Shown: positions 34,459 to 44,055, counted from the first letter of the stretch. The stretch is DNA of 64,000 nucleotides from UBA1847 sp942492205 (GCA_942492205.1 CALODT010000002.1:124001-188000), one strand, 5' to 3'. A program made the numbers and translations. The notes: generated by a model not told the origin, from the letters alone.

Positions 34459-35040
34459 ATGTTACGAATTCTTGCAACTGTAGTCGCGCTGACCGTCAGC
34501 GCAGCGGCGCTTGCCGAGACACCGAGCTACAACTACATCGAGGGCGTGTACCAGCGCGTAGATCTTGATGATGACTTCGGGCCGAACATTGACGGCGACG
34601 GCTTTGGTATTGGCGGCTCCTACGAGATAGCTGAGAACTGGCACATCTTTGGCGGTTACTCGACGTTCGGCCTCGATTTCGATATCGACCTGAAAGAGCT
34701 TGCGATCGGCGCCGGCTATCACGCGGACATCTCGGACGCTGCAAGCTTCTATGCGAACCTCGCTTACATCAACGCAGAGATAGACGTTGTCGGGTTCGGG
34801 TCAGTCGACGATAACGGCTATGGCGTAATGGTCGGCGTTCGCGGCATGGTCAGCGAGCGCCTGGAGCTTGACGGAAACCTGAGCTACGTGGACCTCGGCG
34901 ACGGTAGCGACGGCACCGCGCTGGGTGCCTCGGCGCTATACGCGCTCAGCGACAGCTTTTCGCTGGGTATTACCGCGGGCTTTGACGAGGACACGACGAG
35001 CTATGGTGTTGTTGGCCGCGTCTATTTTGGCCGCAACTAG
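34459..35040 (+). CDS. Outer-membrane beta-barrel protein
   Basis: 193 residues. Signal peptide (ILATVVALTVSAAALA) followed by alternating hydrophobic/polar beta strands such as NWHIFGGYSTFGLDFDI and ELAIGAGYHADI. The C-terminus SYGVVGRVYFGRN ends near an aromatic residue but not on a canonical terminal Phe. This is the pattern of small OmpA/OmpX/OmpW-like eight-stranded barrels. No ligand can be inferred. AAGGAG lies nine bases upstream of the ATG and a strong terminator follows, so it is likely a single-gene unit. Confidence 0.85.
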   Translation: MLRILATVVALTVSAAALAETPSYNYIEGVYQRVDLDDDFGPNIDGDGFGIGGSYEIAENWHIFGGYSTFGLDFDIDLKELAIGAGYHADISDAASFYANLAYINAEIDVVGFGSVDDNGYGVMVGVRGMVSERLELDGNLSYVDLGDGSDGTALGASALYALSDSFSLGITAGFDEDTTSYGVVGRVYFGRN

Positions 35041-35052
35041 CAGGCAAACGGA

Positions 35053-35074
35053 AACCCCGCTTCGGCGGGGTTTT
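35053..35074 (+). terminator. Intrinsic terminator after the barrel gene
   Basis: AACCCCGC-TTCG-GCGGGGTT forms a perfect 8-bp stem with a UUCG tetraloop, followed by TTTTCTT. It is one of the clearest Rho-independent terminators in the window. Confidence 0.93.
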
Positions 35075-35114
35075 CTTCCAAGCAACTACCACCCCTACTT
35101 CACAGGCGCTGCCG

Positions 35115-35501
35115 ATGAACGCGACATTCCGCGCCACCGTTGTCGCAATAAGCTGTGCGCTTCTGCTGCTGAATACGGCCTGCACAACGCTACAGCCGAT
35201 GACGGCCGATGAGAGCAAAAGCTATGCCCAGCAAATCAGGGTCGGAGACAAGATTCGGCTGTTGCTGCTGGACGAGGCGGCGAGGGAAGTCCGTGTGCGC
35301 GCTGTCGATGACAAGGAAATTACCGGCGAACTGATCGAGACGGGCGCGATCATTGTGACCGCCTGGGAAGACGTCTACGCAGCCGAACGAGTTGTGATCG
35401 CACCGGTGAAAACCGCCGCGGCGGGCTTAGGCCTTGCGGTCGCAATACCGCTACTGTTGTTGCTCGCACTGACAGCGTGCGCGGACGACGATTATTGTTG
35501 A
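35115..35501 (+). CDS. Hypothetical lipoprotein
   Basis: 128 residues. Lipoprotein-type signal with lipobox LNTAC. A short beta-rich domain (VGDKIRLLLLDEAAREVRVR, DKEITGELI, IVTAWEDVYAAERVVI) looks like a small RNA/protein-interaction or OB/Sm-like fold. It ends with a hydrophobic helix (GLGLAVAIPLLLLLALTACA) and DDDYC, so both ends may contact the membrane. Function is not recognised. Confidence 0.75.
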   Translation: MNATFRATVVAISCALLLLNTACTTLQPMTADESKSYAQQIRVGDKIRLLLLDEAAREVRVRAVDDKEITGELIETGAIIVTAWEDVYAAERVVIAPVKTAAAGLGLAVAIPLLLLLALTACADDDYC

Positions 35502-35514
35502 GGCTGGCGCTTTG

Positions 35515-36912
35515 CTACGGTCGAAATCGTGGCTCGTCAATCGACATTTCCGTGACGGTCCCGTATTGGCCAACAGCTTCGCGAATCGCCCCGGCATCGC
35601 CGATCAGGATGAGCGCCAGGTCGTCGGGCGACGGGTAAACCTCGTCGATTACTGCCGCTACAGAATCCTCGCTGGCCGCTTCGAGGGCGGCGCCGTAAGC
35701 GTTTACATACGAAGCATCGAGACCGTATTGCTCGAGCCTCGCAAGCTGTGCTGCCACCTGGGGTGCGGTTTCCAGCTGCGGCGGGAACTGGCCCATGATG
35801 TAGTTCCGCGCCGACAGCAGCATGTCGTCGTCGAGTCCGGACTTCCTGAACGTCTTTAACACCTCGAGTGCCAGGTCGATGGCTTCTGTCGTCGTGCTGG
35901 TTTCCGTGAACGAGCTGATAATGACCGCGCCCGGCATTGAGGGTCGCTGCAGCGTCGAGCGCGCCCCGTAAGTCAGGCCGGCGTTGACGCGCAGCTCCGT
36001 GTTGAGCATGGACGTGAAGCGCCCGCCAAACACGGTGTTCGCCAGGTTGAGTTCGGCACGTCGCGGATAGTCGATCGCGACGCCGAGGTTGCCGAGCCAG
36101 AAATAGGTCTGTGTCGCCCCGGGTGCATTGATCAGCAGGACGTTTCGGCCGGCAATTTTCGGGGCTGCGGTCAACGCCGGCAATGGCGCTGCCGCCGGCC
36201 GCCAGTCGCCAAAGGCCGTGCTGAGACGGGTCTTTAACGCCTCGGCGTTGAAGTCGCCAACGACAGAGATGATCAGTCGGTCACCACCCACGAAATCCTC
36301 GTAATACTTGAGCATGTCTTCGTGCGTGACGGCCGCAAGCGTCGTTTCGCTGCCGCCGACCGGGTTGCCATAAGGGTGTTCGCCGAATAGCCGGGCGTAA
36401 CCGTAGTTCGGCAACAGTCGACCCGGGTTGCCGCCCCTGGTCGCCTTGATCAGGTTGATCGAACGTTCGCGGAGCTTGTCGAGCTCCTCCTCGGCCAGCA
36501 TCGGACGTCGCAGCATGTCGGCAACCAGCTCGATCATCAGCTCCGTATCGCGCGCCATGAAGTCCGCCGAGATTCGCAGCGCCTCAAGATCGACCGAGGC
36601 GCTCAACTGCCCGCCCACGGACTCGACGGCTTCCGCAAAGGCCGCGGCGTCGCGCTTGCCGGCGCCGTGCTGCATCACCTCGGCCAGCAGGCTGGCCATA
36701 CCGTTCAGCGCGTCCGGGTCGGTTACGGCGCCACCACGAACGATGGCCTCAAGCCCGACCAGCGGCAGGTCGCGCTTCTCACTGAGGATGAGTATCGTGC
36801 CGTTCGGCAACGCGATGCGCTCGTAAGGCGGCAGGCTGACCTCCGGCGCTGCGGCGCGTGACACGAGCAGAAAAGCCGCAAGGACCACGGCGAGGACAGC
36901 GCGCAAGCTCAT
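35515..36912 (-). CDS. M16 peptidase family protein, non-catalytic partner
   Basis: 465 residues with signal peptide (AVLAVVLAAFLLVSRAAA). Two M16 domains are present, but the zinc motif HxxEH is missing: the equivalent segment reads LLAEVMQHG. The second half keeps the substrate-contact region (VNAGLTYGARSTLQ). In family terms this is the inactive subunit that pairs with an HxxEH-containing partner, here the gene just upstream, which it overlaps by 4 bases. Together they probably form a periplasmic oligopeptidase. Confidence 0.9.
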   Translation of the reverse strand: MSLRAVLAVVLAAFLLVSRAAAPEVSLPPYERIALPNGTILILSEKRDLPLVGLEAIVRGGAVTDPDALNGMASLLAEVMQHGAGKRDAAAFAEAVESVGGQLSASVDLEALRISADFMARDTELMIELVADMLRRPMLAEEELDKLRERSINLIKATRGGNPGRLLPNYGYARLFGEHPYGNPVGGSETTLAAVTHEDMLKYYEDFVGGDRLIISVVGDFNAEALKTRLSTAFGDWRPAAAPLPALTAAPKIAGRNVLLINAPGATQTYFWLGNLGVAIDYPRRAELNLANTVFGGRFTSMLNTELRVNAGLTYGARSTLQRPSMPGAVIISSFTETSTTTEAIDLALEVLKTFRKSGLDDDMLLSARNYIMGQFPPQLETAPQVAAQLARLEQYGLDASYVNAYGAALEAASEDSVAAVIDEVYPSPDDLALILIGDAGAIREAVGQYGTVTEMSIDEPRFRP

Positions 36913-38597
36913 GGGCTGACTCCCTTGCCATCGTCAGGGGACCGCAAGATGCCGACCGTCATGTTGTTGCGCCTGAACACCTCCGACGCCACTGCCTGCA
37001 ACTGTTCGGTTGACGCGCCGCTGATTTCCTCGGGCAGGGAAAACAGGTTCTCATAGCTGCCGGTAAAGACCTCGAATGTGCCGATGGCCGAAGCCTTGCC
37101 GTTGATTGTCGACAGCGCCCGCCAGAAGTCGGCCAGCAGGATGTTCTTCGCTTTCGCAAGCTCCGCGCGCGTGACGCCCTCGACAGCGATTCGCGTGAGC
37201 TCGTCGAGCAAGCGGGCCTCGACAGCGGCGACATCTGCGCCAGGCGGCAGCGTCAGGTAGAAGTATACGAGCCCGGGATCAAACCCCTCCATCTGCATCG
37301 CGCCGACAGCGAGTGCGAGCTGTTCCTCCTCGACAAGCAGCCGGTGCAGGCGTGACGAGTTGCCCGTCGTCAGGATGTTGAGCAGTAGCTTCATGTGCTG
37401 CGTTTCAGGGTCGGCCGCCCTGCCCGCATGGAAGGCAACATGTAGCAGTGGTGCCTGTGCTTCTGTTTCGATAAGCAGGCGTCGTTCGCCGGACTGCTCC
37501 GGCTCGACGGTGCGCACCGGGGGCGGCGGAGCCTGCGCCGGGATCGGTCGCAGGTATTTGTCGGCGAGCTGGAAGACTTCTTCGGGCGAAACGGCGCCGG
37601 CGAAAACCATCGTGCAGTTGTTCGGTGCGTAATAGGTCCTGAAGTACGACTCGAGGTCACGCTGCGTCCAGTTTTCAATATCGGACGGCCAGCCTATGAC
37701 CGGGAACTGATAGGGGTGCGCGACGAATGCTGTGGCCATCATCTGTTCGTAAAGGCGCCCGTCGTTATCGTTGTCGACACGAAGGCGTCGCTCTGAGTAG
37801 ACGACGCCGCGCTCGCTTTCAACTACGTCCGGGTCAATGTCCAGGTTCTGAAGTCGGTCCGCCTCGAGCTCGATAATCGTGGCCAGCGCGGCGCGTGGAA
37901 ACCAGTCCTGGTAAACGGTCAGGTCGTTGGACGTGTAGGCGTTGTTGGCGCCGCCGGCCGCCTCCATGATGCGGTCGAATTCGCCGGGCTCTAGCTTCGA
38001 GGTGCCGTTGAACATCATGTGTTCGAAAAAATGCGACAGCCCGGTGATGCCGGGGTATTCGTTGCGACCGCCAGCGCGCACGAAGTTGTACATCGCGACG
38101 TTCGGAATATCGTGATCCGGCCAGACGACAATACGCAAGCCGTTGGGCATGGTGTAGGCCGTTATTTCCCTTGGTACCCCGACATCTTCGGATGAGTCGT
38201 AAACGGGGCGCAGTGGAATTTCTTCGACCGGCTCCGGCAGTATCAGCTCGAACTCCGGAAGCAGGCGCTCACCAATCAGGGCGGCGACGCCGAGTACGGC
38301 CAGCACGGCAACGGCTGCATTCAGCTTCTGCCCGGTCTTGTAGACGATGGACTGCGTCTGGTCGACATCGATGCCTTTCTTCAGGCCCTGCGGCGTGATT
38401 TCGTAAACCCAGGAAAAGATCAGCGCGACCGGCAGGCCGATCGTCAGCAACAGCAGCATGAAGTCGCTGGCCCAGACAGGCAGAACGTTACCCGCGACCG
38501 CGTGATTGACGATCCACAAAATCAGCAGGCTTGCCGCCAGGTAGAGCAGGGCCACCTTCAGGACGTTGCGGCGCCGGAGTTCGGAAAACAGAGACAT
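36909..38597 (-). CDS. M16 zinc metallopeptidase with N-terminal membrane module
   Basis: 562 residues from ATG 38597. Residues about 1-115 form a three-helix membrane module starting MSLFSELRRRNVLKVALLYL, with IGLPVALIFSWVYEITPQGL near residue 55-72. The same module heads the TolB/TPR protein at 44056. Residues about 140-560 are M16, with the inverted zinc motif HFFEH and downstream ELEADR. It is the catalytic partner of the following gene. M16 enzymes normally carry a signal peptide, so this fusion is unusual. The 38627 start is rejected because the module begins at 38597. Confidence 0.9.
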   Translation of the reverse strand: MSLFSELRRRNVLKVALLYLAASLLILWIVNHAVAGNVLPVWASDFMLLLLTIGLPVALIFSWVYEITPQGLKKGIDVDQTQSIVYKTGQKLNAAVAVLAVLGVAALIGERLLPEFELILPEPVEEIPLRPVYDSSEDVGVPREITAYTMPNGLRIVVWPDHDIPNVAMYNFVRAGGRNEYPGITGLSHFFEHMMFNGTSKLEPGEFDRIMEAAGGANNAYTSNDLTVYQDWFPRAALATIIELEADRLQNLDIDPDVVESERGVVYSERRLRVDNDNDGRLYEQMMATAFVAHPYQFPVIGWPSDIENWTQRDLESYFRTYYAPNNCTMVFAGAVSPEEVFQLADKYLRPIPAQAPPPPVRTVEPEQSGERRLLIETEAQAPLLHVAFHAGRAADPETQHMKLLLNILTTGNSSRLHRLLVEEEQLALAVGAMQMEGFDPGLVYFYLTLPPGADVAAVEARLLDELTRIAVEGVTRAELAKAKNILLADFWRALSTINGKASAIGTFEVFTGSYENLFSLPEEISGASTEQLQAVASEVFRRNNMTVGILRSPDDGKGVSP

Positions 38598-38649
38598 AGT
38601 AATTATTGTATTCCCCGGAACCCCCATGGTGGAGATTCGGCAGGGATTG

Positions 38650-39828
38650 TCAACCGAGGAGGCCCTCCCGGCGGTACAGCCGGGCGCAAATAATGGTCAG
38701 CAGGGCGCCCAGAACGAGGGTGCTCACGACCGAGATAACAACATGCAGGTTGTTGACAGGCTCATTCTTGACCATATCGACGAGCAGCAGGTGCTGACTC
38801 AGGCTGGGTATGAACATGAACTCCAGCCTTGGCCTCAATGTGAGGATGCTGACGATCAAAATTGGCAGCGTTGGCGCAACCAGCACAATGCTCAGCCAGG
38901 TTTGCGCTTCCCGGTAGCTCTTCGTGAACGAGGCAACCAGCGTCATCAGCGCCGCGCCCAGCAAAATGAACGGCGCGAACAGCAGGAAGGCAGCGAGCAC
39001 GACCGGCGGCCCGAAATTGGGCGTCATCCCCAGCTGCTCGAGCGGTAGAAACTTGATCGCCACGTAGAACGACGTAAGGCTTAGTGTCAGCGACAACGCC
39101 ATGTAGACGCAGGTCGCAAGAATTTTGCCGACAATCAGTTGATCGCGGGTAACCGGCAGTGACAATAGCGGCTCCAGCGAGCCGCGCTCGCGCTCTCCGG
39201 CCGTTGCGTCGATCGCGAGATACATGCCGCCCATGAGGGTCGCGAAGATGAAGAAGTAACTCATCATGCCGAGCAGGATCGCCGAACGGCCGCTCGCCGT
39301 CGAGACATCGATTTCATCGATATTCAGAGGCCGCAACACCATCGGGTTGATGCCGCGGGCGGATAGACGAATGCCGGCAAGCTCCTGGTTGTATGCATAC
39401 AGTGCCGAACGTACGCGGCGCGCCTCCCGGTCCGCGTCGGTGTTGGCCTGGTCCGACACCAGCTCGATTTTAGCGGGCACCGTGTCAGCCAGTTCCTCGC
39501 CGAAACTTTCCGGGATGATCAGCACGATGTCGTGTGCACCGGTCTTGACCGCCTCGATCGCTGCGCTGCGCTCCGCCGGCGCCTCGACGACATCGATATT
39601 GCGGCTGTTGAGGTAGCGCACGAGGTTGGGTGCGTGCTGCTCGCCGATGACCGGCAGCTCGAGCGTTTTCTCGACGTCCTGCAGGGACCTTTCGATCGAC
39701 AGGTTGATCACGAACGCAAACAGCAGGGGCCCGAAAATCGGCCCCATGATCAGCGCAGACGCGAGCGTACGGCGATCTCTGAGGTTGTCGATGATCTCCT
39801 TGACGAAGACGATCAAGACGGTGCGCAT
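38650..39828 (-). CDS. natB: ABC-2 type permease (NatB-like)
   Basis: 392 residues. An N-terminal helix (LASALIMGPIFGPLLFAFVI), a large extracytoplasmic domain (about 45-185) and five or six C-terminal helices (LGMMSYFFIFATLMGGMYL, ILLGAALMTLVASF) make the NatB/CcmB-type topology. GERERGSLEPLLSLPVTR is the conserved ABC-2 loop. It would be the membrane part of an exporter with the adjacent ATPase, overlapping it as TAATG. Substrate could be sodium ions, drugs or a lipid, and the Nat label is by similarity only. Confidence 0.85.
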   Translation of the reverse strand: MRTVLIVFVKEIIDNLRDRRTLASALIMGPIFGPLLFAFVINLSIERSLQDVEKTLELPVIGEQHAPNLVRYLNSRNIDVVEAPAERSAAIEAVKTGAHDIVLIIPESFGEELADTVPAKIELVSDQANTDADREARRVRSALYAYNQELAGIRLSARGINPMVLRPLNIDEIDVSTASGRSAILLGMMSYFFIFATLMGGMYLAIDATAGERERGSLEPLLSLPVTRDQLIVGKILATCVYMALSLTLSLTSFYVAIKFLPLEQLGMTPNFGPPVVLAAFLLFAPFILLGAALMTLVASFTKSYREAQTWLSIVLVAPTLPILIVSILTLRPRLEFMFIPSLSQHLLLVDMVKNEPVNNLHVVISVVSTLVLGALLTIICARLYRREGLLG

Positions 39829-40556
39829 TACTCGTCCTTTACCAGGTGGATGGCATGCACGAAGGCGTCTTCAAGGTCATCGCAGCCCGTGCGCTCGCGG
39901 ATGCCGTCTACCGAGTCATCGATAGCCACCTGTCCCTTCGCAATAATGCAGATGTCGTCGCAGAGTGCCGCCACCTCCTGCATGACGTGGCTCGAGAACA
40001 GCACGCAGCGGCCGGTGTCTTTCAGCTTCAGGATAAGGCGACGCAGCGAGCGCGTTGCCATGACGTCGAGGCCGTTCGACGGCTCATCCAGCAGCACGTT
40101 CTGGGGGTCGTGCACGAGCGCGCGGGCGAGAGAGACTTTCGTTCGCTGACCCTGCGAAAAACCCTTGCTGCGGCGGTCGGCGAAGTCCTCGATCTCCAGC
40201 AGCTTGATGATCTCATCGACGCGATCGTCAACCTCGGACTTGTGCAGGCCGCAAAGATGCGCGAAATAGGCGACGTTCTCGCGTGCCGTCAGGTGCGGAT
40301 ACAGGCCGGAACCGTGCGGCAATGCGCCCATGCGCTGGCGCGCGCTCAGGCTGTCGGTGACGACATCGATGCCGTCGATCGAAGCGAAACCACTGTCCGG
40401 CTTCAGCACGGTATAAAGAACACGCAGCGTCGTTGACTTGCCGGCACCGTTAGGCCCGAGCAGCCCGGTGATCTTGCCGTCGGGTGCGTCGAAGCTCACG
40501 CCGCGTACCGCCCGCACTTTGCCGAAAGACTTGTGAATGCGGTCAACCCTGATCAT
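39828..40556 (-). CDS. natA: ABC transporter ATP-binding protein (NatA-like)
   Basis: 242 residues with a full ABC set: Walker A GPNGAGKST, Q-loop PHGSGLYPHL, signature FSQGQRTKVSLARAL, Walker B NVLLDEPSNGLD, and the H-loop His in LFSSHVMQEV. It energises the NatB-like permease downstream. Its start overlaps the end of the S33 hydrolase gene as ATGA, so the three genes form one unit. Confidence 0.92.
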   Translation of the reverse strand: MIRVDRIHKSFGKVRAVRGVSFDAPDGKITGLLGPNGAGKSTTLRVLYTVLKPDSGFASIDGIDVVTDSLSARQRMGALPHGSGLYPHLTARENVAYFAHLCGLHKSEVDDRVDEIIKLLEIEDFADRRSKGFSQGQRTKVSLARALVHDPQNVLLDEPSNGLDVMATRSLRRLILKLKDTGRCVLFSSHVMQEVAALCDDICIIAKGQVAIDDSVDGIRERTGCDDLEDAFVHAIHLVKDE

Positions 40557-42007
40557 GGCGTCGGTCCCGAGAAATCGAGAAAGAACGGCATCACGAAGCT
40601 GCGTTCGAGGCAGTCAACGTCGATGGCGTCCGGGTCGGCAGCATCGACGAATCCCGCAACCAGTCTTCGCGTGCAGCCAACCGCAATCTGGCCATGACCC
40701 TGGTGCTTGCCCACGATGTGCCGTGCACGACCGAGATTTACGGCCGCCATGTCGGCGTAGCGTGGCGGCGTTATCGGGTCGGCGTCACCGGACAGCAGCA
40801 GTACCGGGATATCGGTGGACAAAGGCTGCTTGAATTCGGCGTCGACAGGGCCGGCGGGCCAGACGGAACACATGGCCTGCAGCGCTTTCAGCTGCGTCGG
40901 CCCCATGTAGCTGGCGGCAATGCTCTCATAGTCGATGGTCTCGACCTCAAGGAACGGCAGGTCTTCGGAACACATGACCGCATTGTGCATGCCGATCGCC
41001 AGCGCATCGGTCATCGCAATCATGGTCATCTGGTATTGCGAGGCGAGCGGCACGAAGTTGCCGCGACCCGCCTCGGCGATAAGCAGCGGCATCAACGCGA
41101 TCGAGTTCGGGTGATACGCAAGCAACCTGATCGCAACCGACATCTCGTTGTGACCGAACAGCATGCGCTCGAAGCGGCCGCTGCTCGGGTGTGGGACTTC
41201 GATGCTGACCGGCGATGCGCGCAGCTGTTCTACTACGCGCTGAAATGTCGCCCGGATATCGGGAAAGCGCGCCTGGCAAGCCGTGTCCTCGGCGCAGCGG
41301 GACAGAACCCTGTCGACCGCTTTCTGGCTTTCGGTCGCTATCTCGGGTCCGAGCGATATCTGCGGCGGAACGACGCCATCGAGAACGACACTGCGCGTCG
41401 AATCCGGATAGCGACGCGCGAAATGTTGCGCGACGCGCGAGCCGTAAGAGACGCCGTAGAGATTCAGGGACGGATAGCCAAGCGCGGCACGCACGGCCTC
41501 GAGGTCGGTAACGGCGACGCTGGTCGTGAAGAAGCGCGGATCGTGCGGCAGCGCTTGCAGACACTCCCGGGTGTATTCGATCGTTACCGCGGTGGAATAC
41601 TGCCCCTCGATGAGCTCTTCATCGACCGGGCAGTCCATGCGCGACGAGTCGCCCGTACCGCGCTGATCCACGAGCAGGATATCGCGATTACGCCGCACGT
41701 TTTCGAAGGCCGAGGAGTAAGCGGTATAGAACTGCACCGATCCCTGGCCCGGGCCGCCGGCGATCGGAACGAACGGATCCGGTTCCGGCGTAAGATTGAG
41801 GGCCGGGACGACGGCAACGCGAAGCTCGATCTCGCCGCTTACCTCACCCGCCGGGTCGAGCGGCCGGGTCAGGGTGCCGCAACGTGCCTTCATGCTTGGC
41901 GTTCCCGGCCCGGCACTGATGCGACAGTCCTGAAGCTCCAGCGACTGCGCAGCGCCTGGAGCCGCCAGCAGCAGGACGGCAATCATGAGGAAGGTGGGTC
42001 GGGTCAT
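40553..42007 (-). CDS. Secreted alpha/beta-hydrolase, S33 tripeptidyl aminopeptidase type
   Basis: 484 residues from ATG 42007. Signal peptide (FLMIAVLLLAAPGAAQ). The oxyanion segment GGPGQGS, then DILLVDQRGTGDSS, nucleophile elbow GVSYGSR, and a C-terminal TAP-like region with VLLLSGDADPITPP (Asp) and KHQGHGQIA (His). This is the layout of S33 proline-iminopeptidase/tripeptidyl aminopeptidases. It likely removes N-terminal peptides in the periplasm. It heads the hydrolase-natA-natB unit and is divergent from mnmG. Confidence 0.88.
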   Translation of the reverse strand: MTRPTFLMIAVLLLAAPGAAQSLELQDCRISAGPGTPSMKARCGTLTRPLDPAGEVSGEIELRVAVVPALNLTPEPDPFVPIAGGPGQGSVQFYTAYSSAFENVRRNRDILLVDQRGTGDSSRMDCPVDEELIEGQYSTAVTIEYTRECLQALPHDPRFFTTSVAVTDLEAVRAALGYPSLNLYGVSYGSRVAQHFARRYPDSTRSVVLDGVVPPQISLGPEIATESQKAVDRVLSRCAEDTACQARFPDIRATFQRVVEQLRASPVSIEVPHPSSGRFERMLFGHNEMSVAIRLLAYHPNSIALMPLLIAEAGRGNFVPLASQYQMTMIAMTDALAIGMHNAVMCSEDLPFLEVETIDYESIAASYMGPTQLKALQAMCSVWPAGPVDAEFKQPLSTDIPVLLLSGDADPITPPRYADMAAVNLGRARHIVGKHQGHGQIAVGCTRRLVAGFVDAADPDAIDVDCLERSFVMPFFLDFSGPTP

Positions 42008-42146
42008 CGCTGTACCTGGCCGGCGAAACAGCGCGCTATCTTGGACAACAGCCTGTAAATAGTAAAGTTTCTCTGGCACGACAGCCGTGAAGGACCTAAA
42101 ATGCGCGGCCCCTGTTGGTCACTTTTTGACCAGAAACCGAGACACC

Positions 42147-44048
42147 ATGACCGAGCGGTATGACGTAATTGTAATTGGCGGCGGACACGCCGGTACGGAA
42201 GCCTCACTCGCTGCCGCGCGCGCGGGCGCCCGTACGCTGCTGATTACGCAGACGATCGCGACCCTCGGGCAAATGAGCTGCAACCCGGCCATCGGCGGTA
42301 TCGGCAAGGGCCACCTGGCCCGCGAGATCGACGCGCTGGGTGGCGCAATGGCCCGGGCAATCGATCGCGCCGGGATTCAGTTCCGCACGCTCAATGCCAG
42401 CAAGGGGCCGGCCGTGCGGGCCACCCGCGCGCAGGCGGACCGGGTTCTGTATCGGCGCGCAATCAGCGACATTATTCAGGGCCAGGCGGGCCTTACGATA
42501 CTTGAGGCTTCGGTTGACGATCTCGACGTGCAGGGCGAGCGCATCAATGGCGTCGTCACCGACACGGGCGAGACGGTGCTTGCCCGGACAGTCGTGCTGA
42601 CGGTTGGCACCTTCCTTGGCGGGCGCATTCTGATCGGACGGACGGAAAAGGCCGGCGGACGCGTCGGCGATGCGCCCTCGAACCGCCTGGCAGCCCGCCT
42701 GCGCGAGATGCCGTTTAACGTTGCCCGCCTGAAGACCGGCACACCGCCGCGCCTGGATGGCAGGACGCTGGACTACACGGCGATGCAGGAACAGCCTGGC
42801 GATGAGCCGCGCCCGGTGTTTTCGTTTGTCGGGCGCCGCGGCGACCATCCACAACAGGTGTCCTGCCACATCACGAAAACCACCGAAGCAACGCACGAGA
42901 TTATTCGTGCCGCGCTCGACGAGTCGCCGATGTACTCCGGCATGATCGAGGGTGTTGGGCCGCGCTATTGCCCGTCCGTCGAAGACAAGGTCGTGCGTTT
43001 TGCCGACAAGGCGTCGCACCAGATCTTCGTAGAGCCCGAGGGGCTGACGACGGACGTCGTCTACCCGAATGGCATCTCGACCAGCCTTCCCCTTGACGTG
43101 CAGCAGCGCTTTGTAAACACGATTATCGGTTTCGAGAAAGCCGAAATCACGCAGCCCGGTTACGCGATCGAGTATGACTACTTCGATCCGCGCGACCTGA
43201 AGCCGACGCTCGAGACGAAACACGTCGACGGCCTGTATTTCGCCGGACAGATCAACGGCACCACCGGCTATGAAGAGGCGGCCGCCCAGGGCCTTCTGGC
43301 AGGCATCAATGCCGCGAACCGCGCCGGCAGCCGCGAAGAGTGGTTTCCACAAAGGCACGAGGCTTACATCGGCGTACTGGTCGACGACCTCATTACGCGC
43401 GGCGTGAGCGAGCCGTATCGCATGTTCACCAGCAGGGCGGAATATCGCCTGAGACTGCGCGAGGATAACGCTGATGTTCGCCTGACCCCTGTCGGGCGCG
43501 AGCTTGGCCTTGTCGATGACGCGCGATGGGCGCACTTCGAAACAAAGCGCGCCGCCGTTGCTGCCGAACAGCAGCGGCTCGCCGCTATTACGCTGCGGCC
43601 GCAGGCGTTAAGCGAGAATGACGAGTTCCTGATTGGCAAGGCGCTGCAGCGCGAGTGCACGGCGCTGGACCTGTTGCGTCGGCCGGAACTCGACTACGTG
43701 GCTGTCTCCGGTATTACCGCTGTAGGCACCTTCGACCCGGCCGCTCTCGCCAGCGATGAGCAGCGCGAACAGGTTGAGCTGCAGCTGGAAGTGCAGGCGA
43801 AGTACGCGGGTTACATCGAGCGGCAGGAACGCGAGATCGCGAAACAGGCGAAACAGGAATCGCTGCGCCTGCCCGAGAACATCGATTATTCGCTGGTCGA
43901 CGGATTGTCGACTGAAGCACGCCAGAAGCTTGCGGCTTCGCGGCCGGTCACGCTCGGCCAGGCGGCACGACTCGAAGGGATGACCCCGTCAGCCGTGTCG
44001 CTGTTGCTCATTCATCTGAAGAAAAGGCGGCTGAAGAAGAGCGCCTGA
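42147..44048 (+). CDS. mnmG: tRNA U34 carboxymethylaminomethyltransferase MnmG
   Basis: 633 residues from ATG 42147. FAD-binding YDVIVIGGGHAGTEA, then GQMSCNPAIGGIGKGHL, NASKGPAVRATRAQ and the conserved Cys in SCHITKT. GLYFAGQINGTTGYEEAAAQG and a C-terminal helical domain (LPENIDYSLVDGLSTEARQKL) complete it. It works with MnmE on wobble uridines. The frame opens earlier at 42087 but the added 20 residues precede the conserved start. It converges with the TPR gene with only 7 bases between stops, whereas its usual neighbour rsmG lies 17.7 kb away. Confidence 0.97.
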   Translation: MTERYDVIVIGGGHAGTEASLAAARAGARTLLITQTIATLGQMSCNPAIGGIGKGHLAREIDALGGAMARAIDRAGIQFRTLNASKGPAVRATRAQADRVLYRRAISDIIQGQAGLTILEASVDDLDVQGERINGVVTDTGETVLARTVVLTVGTFLGGRILIGRTEKAGGRVGDAPSNRLAARLREMPFNVARLKTGTPPRLDGRTLDYTAMQEQPGDEPRPVFSFVGRRGDHPQQVSCHITKTTEATHEIIRAALDESPMYSGMIEGVGPRYCPSVEDKVVRFADKASHQIFVEPEGLTTDVVYPNGISTSLPLDVQQRFVNTIIGFEKAEITQPGYAIEYDYFDPRDLKPTLETKHVDGLYFAGQINGTTGYEEAAAQGLLAGINAANRAGSREEWFPQRHEAYIGVLVDDLITRGVSEPYRMFTSRAEYRLRLREDNADVRLTPVGRELGLVDDARWAHFETKRAAVAAEQQRLAAITLRPQALSENDEFLIGKALQRECTALDLLRRPELDYVAVSGITAVGTFDPAALASDEQREQVELQLEVQAKYAGYIERQEREIAKQAKQESLRLPENIDYSLVDGLSTEARQKLAASRPVTLGQAARLEGMTPSAVSLLLIHLKKRRLKKSA

Positions 44049-44055
44049 GCTGTTG

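Noticed and set aside
40694..42058. 454-codon plus-strand open frame opposite the S33 hydrolase
   Set aside because: Antisense to a gene with signal peptide and full catalytic triad. Its product lacks any pattern.
42204..43535. 443-codon minus-strand open frame inside mnmG
   Set aside because: Entirely antisense to a highly conserved gene with all signatures intact.
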